NCBI RefSeq assembly: GCF_900069005.2
Contig: NZ_LN831279.1
Location: forward strand, 1,683,453 to 1,747,452
Source of the DNA: Paenibacillus sp. GM2
GTDB taxonomy: Bacteria; Bacillota; Bacilli; Paenibacillales; Paenibacillaceae
Direction: 5' to 3'
Length of the DNA: 64,000 nt
A program made the translations under genes and the position numbers. Shown piece after piece: positions 1-8,455 of the stretch (positions are counted from its first letter, which is position 1; each line of letters begins with the position of its first letter). The notes beneath the pieces were generated by a model that had not been told where the DNA came from, did no database searches, and saw nothing but the letters and a program-made list of their open reading frames with translations.

Positions 1-28
1 CAGGAAGATAATTTTTTTGAACATATAG

Positions 29-41
29 TTAGATAATCTAA
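29..41. promoter_or_regulatory. Candidate operator palindrome
   Basis: TTAGAT-A-ATCTAA is a perfect 6+1+6 inverted repeat, 75 bases before the exporter gene that opens the window. Its length and AT-richness resemble MarR-type operators, but no regulator gene is visible because the window begins here. Assignment is inference only. Confidence 0.3.
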
Positions 42-115
42 TTACATGAAATACGATCCAGTTAATCTTAATCAACTATTTACGCTTATATTGAAATGAA
101 AGTACGTGATCAAAC

Positions 116-1921
116 ATGAGACGAACACAAGGTTCCATGCATCAACAGAAAGCGCGTACACCTCATTGGGTTACGCTGCGCATGATGGTGAAGGAGATGT
201 TCATGCACACCAGGTCACAATGGAGCCTGCTGATGCTTGGCGCTATTTCTGTTATTGCCATCTCCGTGCTAGAATTTATGATTCCACAGCTAACCAAGAA
301 CATTATTGATCAGATTATACCTGCTAAGAGGTATAACGCATTGTTGGAAACGGGAGGGCTTATTGTGTTGGCAGGCTTGCTGCTGGGGGCGTTTAATTTC
401 GGCAGCAGTTACGTGATGACGCTTGTTAGTCAGAGAGCTATCCTCCAATTGCGGAACAAGCTGTATAAGCACACCCTAAGTTTGGATTTGACGTTTTTCG
501 ACCGCAATCGTACAGGCGACTTAATGGCAAGGTTAACGGGGGATGTCAATCAACTGCAAGAGCTGGTTTCCGCTGACAGTCTTTCTATCCTCGCAGACAT
601 GATTACTTTTATTGCGATTGTCGGCTACTTGTTTTATACCGATTGGAAGCTGGCGCTGCTGACTTTAATTACTTTGCCTTTTCTATTCATTACATCGCGA
701 TTTTTCAGTCTGCGCATTAAAAGAGCCTATCGAACAGTCCGGCAAATATCTGCGGAATTAAATAACTCACTTCAAGATACATTGTCAGGCATTCGTATGG
801 TCAAGTCATTTGCAAGTGAGGATAAGGAAGCCATGGAGTTCGCAAAATGGAGTGAGCAGCACCGGGCAGCCATCGTAGCGGCGTCTCGCTTATCAGCCAT
901 CTTCGCGCCTATAATCAACTGGTTTAACCTTATAGGCATGACCGTAGTACTCCTGTTTGGAGCATGGCAGATCATGCACAACCGTATGACTGTAGGTGAG
1001 ATTGTCGCTTACTTGGCCTACTTGCGCCTGCTGCAAGCGCCCATCCGTTCCTTCAGCCGATTAATAACCAAGCTACAGCAATCTGCAGCCGCCTTCGAGC
1101 GGATTCAAGAAGTGCTGGAGGTTGTCCCAAGGGTTTGCGATAAGGAAGATGCGATAGTACTCCCTCCTGTTCAGGGGGATATTGTGTTCGATGATGTAGG
1201 GTTTGCTTATGAGGAGGGAAGACCGATTCTGCAGAACTTCCACTTGCGGCTGCGGCGTAATCAGACGACTGCGCTGGTTGGCTCATCAGGCTCAGGCAAA
1301 TCAACGATTGCTTCTCTGATTGCCCGTCTGTACGACGTTCAACGAGGCGATATCTATATTGACGGATATCCGTTAACGGATGTGACGATGAAATCACTGC
1401 GTCAGCAAATGGGGATTGTGTCGCAGGAAGTCATTCTATTGAACGGAACAATTCGTGAAAATATTGCATACGGCAAGCCGGAAGCAACAGCCGAGGAAAT
1501 TCAGGCGGCGGCAGTCGCTGCGAACGCGCATGAATTTATTGCTGAATTTCCTCAAGGGTATGAGACGCCCGTTGGGGAAAGAGGGGTCAAGCTCTCAGGC
1601 GGGCAAAAGCAAAGGCTGTCCATGGCCAGAGCCTTCTTGACCAATCCACGTATCCTTATTCTGGACGAAGCTACGGCGTCCCTTGATACGGAGTCGGAAC
1701 AGCATATCCAGCGTGCGTTATCCTTGCTTCTGCCAGGGCGGACCTGTCTGGTGATTGCCCATCGGCTTTCGACAATTCAAAGCGCAGATCAGATCGTTGT
1801 CCTGGAGCACGGACAGATCATAGAGCTGGGGAATCATGAGACACTGCTGCGGCAAAAGGGAAGATACAAGGCGCTGTATGAGATGCAATTTCCGGCAAAA
1901 TCTGTCTATGAACTATATTAA
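116..1921 (+). CDS. ABC exporter, fused permease and ATPase (multidrug/lipid type)
   Basis: 601-residue half-transporter with the exporter order TMD-NBD. About six membrane segments fill residues 40-330. The ATPase domain shows Walker A GSSGSGKS near residue 388, the LSGGQKQR signature near 492, Walker B ILILDE near 512 and the H-loop IAHR near 547. All catalytic elements are intact, so it should work as a homodimer or with a partner half. The start is uncertain: the first ATG (116) has a weak ribosome site. An ATG at 203 has a strong AAGGAG six bases upstream, but it would remove much of the elbow helix normally preceding the first membrane segment. It lies 14 bases before an MFS exporter gene and probably shares its transcript. 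The substrate cannot be told from sequence; drug or lipid export is family inference. Confidence 0.9.
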   Translation: MRRTQGSMHQQKARTPHWVTLRMMVKEMFMHTRSQWSLLMLGAISVIAISVLEFMIPQLTKNIIDQIIPAKRYNALLETGGLIVLAGLLLGAFNFGSSYVMTLVSQRAILQLRNKLYKHTLSLDLTFFDRNRTGDLMARLTGDVNQLQELVSADSLSILADMITFIAIVGYLFYTDWKLALLTLITLPFLFITSRFFSLRIKRAYRTVRQISAELNNSLQDTLSGIRMVKSFASEDKEAMEFAKWSEQHRAAIVAASRLSAIFAPIINWFNLIGMTVVLLFGAWQIMHNRMTVGEIVAYLAYLRLLQAPIRSFSRLITKLQQSAAAFERIQEVLEVVPRVCDKEDAIVLPPVQGDIVFDDVGFAYEEGRPILQNFHLRLRRNQTTALVGSSGSGKSTIASLIARLYDVQRGDIYIDGYPLTDVTMKSLRQQMGIVSQEVILLNGTIRENIAYGKPEATAEEIQAAAVAANAHEFIAEFPQGYETPVGERGVKLSGGQKQRLSMARAFLTNPRILILDEATASLDTESEQHIQRALSLLLPGRTCLVIAHRLSTIQSADQIVVLEHGQIIELGNHETLLRQKGRYKALYEMQFPAKSVYELY

Positions 1922-1935
1922 ATTAGAGGTGTGCA

Positions 1936-3159
1936 ATGATTAAACAAACTAATAGAGCAAGAAACTATTCACTCATGACCGTCATTCTATGCTGGTCCGG
2001 ACTCGTAGTCATGTCCAGCTTATATGTCACCATTCCGCTTATTTCCGTGTTCGCGCAGCTTTTCAGTATTTCCGAGACACAGGCAGCTGCTGCGGGAAGC
2101 ACCTTTTCAGTTGGCTTTGCCCTCGGATGCTTAATCTATGGCGCTCTATCGGATAAATACGGGCGGAAACCCGTTATTTTCGCAGGACTGCTTTTTCTGG
2201 CGATGATCTCTTTCATACTTGGATTTGTTCATCAATTTGCCTGGGTCTTGGTTCTAAGGGGACTGCAAGGTGCTGCGGCTGCAACCTTCTCCCCGGTTTC
2301 ACTTGCCTATGCGGTGGAAATGTATCCGGCGGAAAAACGGGTTACAACAATCGGGTTTATCAGTACGGGATTTCTGGCAGCAGGGATCGTGGGGCAAGTA
2401 ATCAGCAGTGTAATCAGTGAGCAATACGGATGGAATGCTGTGTTTTATACCCTGGCAATAGTGTACGCATTAACCGCGGCCGTGGTGTTCTTCTTGCTTC
2501 CAAAAGGAGGCATCCAGCAAGCCCATGCTAATATCTGGGAACCTATGAAGCAAATCGGCAAAGTATTTGTCCGGAAGCAGTTGCTGCTATGCTATTTGGT
2601 AGCGTTTGTACTGCTTATGTCATTTGTAAGCATGTATACGGTGCTCGGCAATTATTTGAGCCAAGCTCCCTTTGAACTGAGCAAGCAAGAGATCCTCTAT
2701 GTGCGAATGATTGGCATATTGGGCATGCTCGTGTCTCCCTTCGCAGGCAGAATATCCAAGCGGCTGGGTGTGCGTGTTACGCTGCGGGCCGGGTTGTTGC
2801 TGGCAATCATCGGCTTGGCTTCTATGGGAATGATCTCTCATCTGCCGCTGCTGGTTATCATGAGTATCATCTTTGTATCAGGCATCGCCATTGCCGTGCC
2901 TTCCCTGGTTTCGCTTGTAGGCCAATTGGGAGGGAAGATGCGCGGAATAGCAGTATCCGTCTATACGTTTATATTGTTTACTGGTACCAGCTTCGGTCCG
3001 GTGATTTCACTCTATTCCATGAAGAGCGGCAGCTACCTGATTACATTTATTCTGCTAGCTTGCATCCTGTGCGTCGGTTTATTGGCCGCTATGCTTATTA
3101 ACCGGGAGGAGGCCGATGAAGTGAAACAGGCGGTTGTCCCCGTAGATTTAGATTTGTAA
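1936..3159 (+). CDS. MFS transporter, 12-TM drug-efflux type
   Basis: 407-residue major facilitator protein with about twelve membrane segments. The loop 2-3 signature reads GALSDKYGRKP near residue 74, typical of the family. The N-terminal half resembles DHA1 proton-drug antiporters and YnfM-like proteins. A GAGGTG ribosome site precedes the ATG. It follows the ABC exporter by 14 bases and ends at a strong terminator, so the two exporters form one transcription unit. Coupling of an ABC and an MFS exporter suggests a resistance or metabolite-export role, which is inferred from context only. Confidence 0.88.
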   Translation: MIKQTNRARNYSLMTVILCWSGLVVMSSLYVTIPLISVFAQLFSISETQAAAAGSTFSVGFALGCLIYGALSDKYGRKPVIFAGLLFLAMISFILGFVHQFAWVLVLRGLQGAAAATFSPVSLAYAVEMYPAEKRVTTIGFISTGFLAAGIVGQVISSVISEQYGWNAVFYTLAIVYALTAAVVFFLLPKGGIQQAHANIWEPMKQIGKVFVRKQLLLCYLVAFVLLMSFVSMYTVLGNYLSQAPFELSKQEILYVRMIGILGMLVSPFAGRISKRLGVRVTLRAGLLLAIIGLASMGMISHLPLLVIMSIIFVSGIAIAVPSLVSLVGQLGGKMRGIAVSVYTFILFTGTSFGPVISLYSMKSGSYLITFILLACILCVGLLAAMLINREEADEVKQAVVPVDLDL

Positions 3160-3192
3160 TTATCATAAAGAATTCAACTAGGTAATATCTGC

Positions 3193-3237
3193 AAACCGGG
3201 AAATCTCCAGCTTGAGCTGGGATGACCCGGTTTTTTT
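3193..3237 (+). terminator. Intrinsic terminator after exporter operon
   Basis: AAACCGGG (3193-3200) pairs with CCCGGTTT (3226-3233). A second stem CCAGCT/AGCTGG (3207-3220) sits inside, and seven T residues follow. It ends the ABC-MFS unit. Confidence 0.85.
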
Positions 3238-3281
3238 GGAAAAATCTTAATTTTACAAACATGACTCCTTAAGATCACGCA

Positions 3282-3310
3282 TTGTGAGATGATCCCGCTT
3301 ACAACATAAT
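3282..3310 (+). promoter_or_regulatory. Putative sigma-A promoter of sugar ABC operon
   Basis: TTGTGA (3282-3287) and CATAAT (3305-3310) are 17 bases apart, about 40 bases before the start codon chosen for the binding protein. The spacer region also holds an imperfect dyad (TTGTGAG with CTTACAA) that could bind a regulator, possibly the YesN-like protein encoded at the operon's end. That link is inference. Confidence 0.45.
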
Positions 3311-3350
3311 GAAGCTAGAAATTAAATATTGGCTAAGGGGGATTAACGGG

Positions 3351-4724
3351 ATGAAGTTCAAGCCACTGATGATTGCACTGCTTGCCAGCGCACTGACTTT
3401 GGGACTGGCTGCTTGCGGCAGCGGCAATAATGGAAGCGCTAGCAGCAACAATGGCGGGAAGAATGAGGGCAGCACGAACAGTCAGACGAACGCCGGCAAC
3501 AAAGAAGACACGAGCAAGAAAGAGGTCAAGATTACTTTCCAGAACATTTATCCGGATCCGACCGATCCGAAGTACAAAATGCTTCGCACGGTTGTTGCCA
3601 ATTATGAAGCCGAGCATCCAAATGTCAAAATTGAGCTGGATTCGCTGAATACCGACCAGCAGAAGGTCAAGCTGAAAACTCAGGCGGCTTCCAAGGAAGT
3701 GCCGGACATTACGATCGTTAACCCGGCTGCGCAGATGAAGCCATTTGTGGATGCAGGCCTGTTTGCACCGCTCAACGAGATGGTAGAGAAAAATGGACTG
3801 AAGGGAACCTTCCAAGAAGGCATTCTGGATTATTACACCTTCGACAACAATCTCTATGCGCTTCCGGACGGCAACAATATCGCCATTGTCTATTACAACA
3901 AGAAGATGTTCGAAGAAGGCGGGGTCAAGGTTCCTACCACCTTCGAGGAAATGGTTGATGTGGTGAAGCAGCTTAAGGCGAAGGGCATTCAGCCGATGGC
4001 GATCGGCGAGAAGGATTCCTGGACCGGTTCCTTCCTGTTTATGAATATTCTGCTCCGTACGAATGGCGGCCCCGGCTTCCTCCAGGATGTGATCGATGGC
4101 AAGAAGACTTTTGAAGATCCGGCGTTCACCGAAGCGGTTAATGCCTTTGAAGATCTGGTGCAGGCTGGAGCCTTCCAGGAAGGAGCAACGTCCTTCGACT
4201 ATAACGCAGGCGAGAACTTGTTCAAGACAGGCAAAGCCGCGATGTATTTTATGGGCAGCTGGGCTACGGGCGGTATTGAGGAATCGACAGCTAACGAGAA
4301 TCAAAATGTCGGTGTGTTCAAGTTCCCGACCGTTAACGGCAAGGGAAATCCGGATGAATTCATGCTTGCTCCGGGCAGCGCGTTCGCCGTCTCCAAGGAC
4401 AGCAAGCATTTGGAGGAGACTCTCGACTTCCTGAACTACTTCCTGGTCAACTATCCGAAGGAAATGTTCAATCTGAAAGGCGCGATCGGTCTGGCGCAGA
4501 CGGTGGACGGTGATTTCAAAGCGGCCGGATATTCCGATATGGCGATGGAAGTTCTGAAACTGTTCAAGGATGTTAAAGGGGGAGACCTCGCCTTCGATAA
4601 TACGATGAACCCGGGTACGGCACAGGCTCATCTAAGCAGCATTCAGAATCTGTTCGTATCCAAGACAGATGCGGGCGTAGTTGCAAAAGAGCATCAGACG
4701 GCCTACGAAGAGAATAAAGAATAA
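3351..4724 (+). CDS. Sugar ABC transporter substrate-binding lipoprotein
   Basis: The product has 457 residues from the ATG at 3351, chosen because AAGGGGG lies nine bases upstream and the protein then begins with a standard lipoprotein signal. An in-frame ATG 42 bases earlier would add a polar leader before the signal. The signal peptide ends in LAAC with lipid-modified Cys22, followed by a Gly/Ser/Asn-rich tether to about residue 55. The rest is a family 1 extracellular solute-binding fold (SBP_bac_1), the kind used for oligosaccharides. It should sit outside the membrane and feed the two permeases that follow. No ATPase gene is present, as usual in this group where a shared MsmX-like ATPase serves many importers. 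The actual sugar is unknown. Confidence 0.92.
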   Translation: MKFKPLMIALLASALTLGLAACGSGNNGSASSNNGGKNEGSTNSQTNAGNKEDTSKKEVKITFQNIYPDPTDPKYKMLRTVVANYEAEHPNVKIELDSLNTDQQKVKLKTQAASKEVPDITIVNPAAQMKPFVDAGLFAPLNEMVEKNGLKGTFQEGILDYYTFDNNLYALPDGNNIAIVYYNKKMFEEGGVKVPTTFEEMVDVVKQLKAKGIQPMAIGEKDSWTGSFLFMNILLRTNGGPGFLQDVIDGKKTFEDPAFTEAVNAFEDLVQAGAFQEGATSFDYNAGENLFKTGKAAMYFMGSWATGGIEESTANENQNVGVFKFPTVNGKGNPDEFMLAPGSAFAVSKDSKHLEETLDFLNYFLVNYPKEMFNLKGAIGLAQTVDGDFKAAGYSDMAMEVLKLFKDVKGGDLAFDNTMNPGTAQAHLSSIQNLFVSKTDAGVVAKEHQTAYEENKE

Positions 4725-4736
4725 CGGACGCTGAGG

Positions 4737-4785
4737 AAGGAGACCGGAAGAAAGCTGGAGATCCCAAGCTCTCTTCGGTCTCCTT
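4737..4785 (+). other. Intergenic hairpin between binding-protein and permease genes
   Basis: AAGGAGACCG (4737-4746) pairs perfectly with CGGTCTCCTT (4776-4785), and further pairs form inside (AGCT/AGCT). No U-tract follows, so it is not a classical terminator. In ABC operons such hairpins often protect the binding-protein mRNA from 3' decay and lower permease expression; that role is inferred here. A similar element lies in the second sugar operon of this window. Confidence 0.7.
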
Positions 4786-4819
4786 GCTCTACATTAACGT
4801 CTAGATAGGAGGGAACATC

Positions 4820-5713
4820 ATGAATGTGCTTAAGGTGTCCGGATGGAAGATCGCTGCGTTTGTGCTGCCTTGTCTATTCATATACAGCTTGCTGGTATTC
4901 GTGCCGATTCTTGTCTCCTTCTACAGCGGCCTGCTGGATTGGAACGGGATCGGCGCGGCTAAGTTTATCGGTCTTAAAAATTTCGAGAAAATGCTGACAA
5001 ACGATCCTATATTCTGGCCCGCTGTTGGAAGAACCATGCTGCTTGCCGGAGTATCCATGTGCGTGCAGCTGCCTCTGGCTTTATGTATAGCGATATTAAT
5101 CAGCCGCTATGTCAGGAAGCCCAACTTTCTCGTCTCCAGCTACTTTCTGCCCGTCATTCTATCCGTTGTCGTGATTGGACAACTGTGGAAGACCATTTAC
5201 AATCCGGCTTCGATGGGCGGAATGCTTAATCAGATTCTGGAGTCATTAGGGCTTAACAGTTGGACGCACTCCTGGTTGACCGAGCCGAAGATAGCGATCT
5301 ATTCCGTGATCGTCGTCGCTTTATGGCAGTATCTTGGCTATCATATTCTGATTCAATTTACCGGCATTCAGAATATTCCTTCCGATATTTACGAAGCGGC
5401 CAAGATCGATGGCGCCAGCGGACTGAAGGCAGATCGTTACATTACGCTGCCGCTGATCGTGCCGATTTTCAAAATTTCGGTGGTGCTATCGTTTATCGGT
5501 TCGCTGCAATCTTTTGACTTGATTATGGTGATGACCGGCGGAGGTCCGGCACATGCGACAGAGGTCGTGGCCAGCCTGATGTACAATATGTCGTTCTTAT
5601 CCATGAAGTACGGATACGGCAGTGCGATCGCTTCTTTCCTGGTCATTCTATGTCTGGCAGCAACGATTATTATCAACGGTTTGTTCAGCAAGCTGGACAA
5701 ACGGTATTCATAG
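4820..5713 (+). CDS. Carbohydrate ABC transporter permease, MalF/UgpA type
   Basis: 297-residue membrane protein with six predicted membrane segments. The conserved cytoplasmic EAA loop reads EAAKIDGASG near residues 193-202, the docking site for the ATPase. A GGAGGG ribosome site lies just before the ATG. It is the first of two permeases and follows the binding lipoprotein after a hairpin-containing gap of 95 bases. Transport direction (import) follows from the neighbouring binding protein. No anomaly was seen. Confidence 0.92.
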   Translation: MNVLKVSGWKIAAFVLPCLFIYSLLVFVPILVSFYSGLLDWNGIGAAKFIGLKNFEKMLTNDPIFWPAVGRTMLLAGVSMCVQLPLALCIAILISRYVRKPNFLVSSYFLPVILSVVVIGQLWKTIYNPASMGGMLNQILESLGLNSWTHSWLTEPKIAIYSVIVVALWQYLGYHILIQFTGIQNIPSDIYEAAKIDGASGLKADRYITLPLIVPIFKISVVLSFIGSLQSFDLIMVMTGGGPAHATEVVASLMYNMSFLSMKYGYGSAIASFLVILCLAATIIINGLFSKLDKRYS

Positions 5714-5731
5714 AAGAGAGGGGGAGATAAG

Positions 5732-6613
5732 ATGAGTCACACGGCACCTGTCCTGCGGAAACCTACTGTGCGGAATTATAGACATAGACGCTTCTCAATA
5801 ACCACTTCCATCGTCTATGTGATCTTCGCGATCCTGATCGTTACTCAGCTCTATCCTTTGCTGTGGCTGCTGATCTATTCCTTGAAGACGAACGAGGAGA
5901 TTCTCTCCGGAAGCTTCTTCGCCTTGCCAGCCAGTCTGCAATGGCAGAATTACAGCGATGCGCTCGGAGGCGGGCAGTATTTCCGCTATTTGCTGAATAG
6001 TCTATTTGTTACTTCTGTAACGATGCTCTGTGTTATTGTACTGGCTTCGCTGACTGGATTCGCCATCGCCAGATTCCGTTGGAAATTTGCGAATGTGGTA
6101 TTGATGGTGTTCCTCGTTGGGATGATGATCCCGATGCAGGGCACCTTGCTTCCACTGATGATCATTTTCAAGCATCTGGGGATTTTGAATACGCATCTGT
6201 CGCTCATTTTGCCTTATATGGCTTTTCAGACGCCAATTGCCGTATTTATCATTAGCGGCTTCATGCGCTCGATTCCGCACGAGATCGAAGAATCAGCCAT
6301 TGTAGACGGATCGGGCGTCTTCCGGATTTATTGGAATATCGCACTGCCGATATCGGTTCCGCCGATGATGACTGTCTGCATACTGACTTTCATTAATATT
6401 TGGAATGAATACATCCTGGCTGCCACCTTCGTTACAGCCGAGCGGTTAAAAACATTACCTTTTGGCGTATACAGCTTCGTCAGCCAATATTCGGTCAATT
6501 ATGGGGGAATTGGGGCCTTCCTCGTGCTCGGAGCACTGCCTGTCATCCTGATCTACTTCCTGCTCGCAGAGAAGATTACGAAGGGGATGGTCGCCGGGGC
6601 AGTCAAAGGGTAA
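5732..6613 (+). CDS. Carbohydrate ABC transporter permease, MalG/UgpE type
   Basis: 293-residue partner permease with six membrane segments after a basic N-terminus. The EAA loop reads EESAIVDGSGVF near residues 188-199, slightly degenerate at the second alanine but with the conserved Gly. The C-terminus ends in KGMVAGAVKG, a common MalG-type ending. It starts 18 bases after the first permease with a GAGGGGGAG ribosome site. It forms the heterodimeric channel with that protein. Confidence 0.92.
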   Translation: MSHTAPVLRKPTVRNYRHRRFSITTSIVYVIFAILIVTQLYPLLWLLIYSLKTNEEILSGSFFALPASLQWQNYSDALGGGQYFRYLLNSLFVTSVTMLCVIVLASLTGFAIARFRWKFANVVLMVFLVGMMIPMQGTLLPLMIIFKHLGILNTHLSLILPYMAFQTPIAVFIISGFMRSIPHEIEESAIVDGSGVFRIYWNIALPISVPPMMTVCILTFINIWNEYILAATFVTAERLKTLPFGVYSFVSQYSVNYGGIGAFLVLGALPVILIYFLLAEKITKGMVAGAVKG

Positions 6614-6625
6614 AATAGGTTTACT

Positions 6626-8455
6626 ATGAGAAGCTTCCGTTCAATTCATACCCGTCTGTTTCTACTATTATTAGTAGGTATGCTAGCTTTAGTATTAATA
6701 ACGACTTATTTATACTATCAACGGGCGACCGAGCAAATACGAACCAAGGTGAGTGACATTGCGGAGAAGAACATGTCTCAGACCGCGGGGTTATTTGATT
6801 TGCTGTTAAAAAGCTATGACAGCGTTACTAAATCGCTGAACAGCAATACCGAGTTGATTCGTCTCCTGCAGGATCGCGGCAATAAAGATAATCCGGTGGT
6901 GCAAGTTAATAATGATCAACGGATTACCGATACATTAGGGGCAATCTTTTATTCGCGTGATGATATCGTAGGGATTCATATTGTTACCTATTCCGGCCGG
7001 GTATACAGCTATGAACGTTCTATGGGCGGAATGGTTCGCGAATATGCGGAGACGGCCTGGTTCCGGATGCTGCGTCAGTCTTCCGGGGAGATGAAATGGC
7101 TGGGGGTGTACCCTCAGTCGCTGATGAGCGGGGGATTCGACAAGCCGGTCTTCGCTTTTGGCCGTCAGCTGTTCGAGCTGACCGAGCTTAAGAAGATCGG
7201 CGTCGTGCTGATCGAGACGGATGCTTCCGCGATCATCTCCGCGTTATCCAATGCCAGTCTGGGAGCAGGCAGCATTGTGGCGATCCGCGATGAACATGGA
7301 ATGGAGATCATCAGCACCGCTCAGGGTGGGGAGGAGACGGGCATTCCGCAGAACTGGCCTTCTACAGCGCGTATCGACGGCATCCGAATCCAGGAAATGA
7401 ACGGCTCCTTGCTTACAGCCGCGCCGATTCAAAAACCGGAATGGACGTTAATTAGTCAGACCCCGATGTCGGATATGCAGCTTGAATTGAGGAAGACCAG
7501 ACAGTATCTAATGTCTGTCGTTATTGGCGTCATTATCGCCGCTACATTTCTGGCCGGCTTCATATCGCGGACCTTCTCCCTGCCATTTAAGCGACTGATC
7601 CGTCAAATGAAGCAGGTAGAGATGGGGAACTTCCGCGGGGAAGTGAAGGCCGGTTCCTATGAAGAGATTAATGTGCTTGTCGCTTCCTTCAACCGGATGG
7701 TCGGACGAATCGATGACCTGATCGAGCGGATTAAGCTGGCATCGATCAGCGAGAAGAACGCCCAGCTTCAAGCGCTTCAGACCCAGGTGAACCCGCATTT
7801 CCTGTTTAATACGCTTGATATGATCTATTGGATGCTGGATGAACGGGAAAATGACCGTCTGGGCCGGGTTATCCTGGCCTTGTCCCGCATGTTCCGCTAT
7901 AACAGCGAATGGGAGGAAGGTGCCAGTTCCACGCTGGGCAATGAGCTGGAGCAAATGCGCAATTACTTGACGATTATCGAGACTCGTCTCGGTGAGAGAT
8001 TGCATGTAAATATTTCGGTTCCACCGCAGCATCTGGATTCCAAAATTCCAAAAATGACGCTGCAGCCGATTATCGAGAACGCTGTAAAATACGGCCTTGA
8101 ACCGCTGGCCCAATCGGGCACGCTGCATGTCTATAGTGAGGAAGGTGAAGACCGCCTGCTGTTGATCGTAGAGGATGATGGGGTGGGCATGGACACGGCT
8201 ACCCTGGAGCGCCTCTCGGATATATTGCTTCCCGGCCGCCGCGGAGCCGAGCACGAGCTGGAACCGCAGATGAAGATCGAGCAAGTGGAGGGATTGGCTG
8301 TAAGCCGCCGCGGTATAGGGCTTTTTAATGTTGATCAAAGATTAAGGCTGATGTTCGGCGAGCCCTATGGTCTCATTCTACATAGCGAAGCGGGGCAAGG
8401 AACCAAAGTTATTGTTGTAATGCCAAGATCCGATACGAGAGGAGCAGAGGTATGA
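6626..8455 (+). CDS. Sensor histidine kinase, YesM type
   Basis: 609-residue membrane kinase. A first membrane segment lies at about residues 10-30. An extracellular dCache-like region follows to about 290, then a second membrane segment, a HAMP linker, and a His_kinase domain with the phospho-acceptor His391 in QVNPHFLFNTL. The ATPase domain has an N-box PIIENAVKYG near 481 and a DDGVGM G-box. This is the architecture of YesM-type kinases that sense extracellular sugars, often through the binding protein of the same operon. It follows the second permease by 12 bases with only a weak AGG ribosome site. The first membrane segment is unusually rich in TTA/CTA leucine codons compared with the rest of the gene. 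Confidence 0.93.
   Translation: MRSFRSIHTRLFLLLLVGMLALVLITTYLYYQRATEQIRTKVSDIAEKNMSQTAGLFDLLLKSYDSVTKSLNSNTELIRLLQDRGNKDNPVVQVNNDQRITDTLGAIFYSRDDIVGIHIVTYSGRVYSYERSMGGMVREYAETAWFRMLRQSSGEMKWLGVYPQSLMSGGFDKPVFAFGRQLFELTELKKIGVVLIETDASAIISALSNASLGAGSIVAIRDEHGMEIISTAQGGEETGIPQNWPSTARIDGIRIQEMNGSLLTAAPIQKPEWTLISQTPMSDMQLELRKTRQYLMSVVIGVIIAATFLAGFISRTFSLPFKRLIRQMKQVEMGNFRGEVKAGSYEEINVLVASFNRMVGRIDDLIERIKLASISEKNAQLQALQTQVNPHFLFNTLDMIYWMLDERENDRLGRVILALSRMFRYNSEWEEGASSTLGNELEQMRNYLTIIETRLGERLHVNISVPPQHLDSKIPKMTLQPIIENAVKYGLEPLAQSGTLHVYSEEGEDRLLLIVEDDGVGMDTATLERLSDILLPGRRGAEHELEPQMKIEQVEGLAVSRRGIGLFNVDQRLRLMFGEPYGLILHSEAGQGTKVIVVMPRSDTRGAEV

Noticed and set aside
3333-4631. 432-codon open frame on the minus strand
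   Set aside because: It is antisense to the sugar-binding lipoprotein gene, has no ribosome site or family resemblance, and reflects codon bias of the real gene.
7508-8338. 276-codon minus-strand frame within the YesM-like kinase
   Set aside because: Shadow of the kinase gene; no start signal and a composition unlike a real protein.
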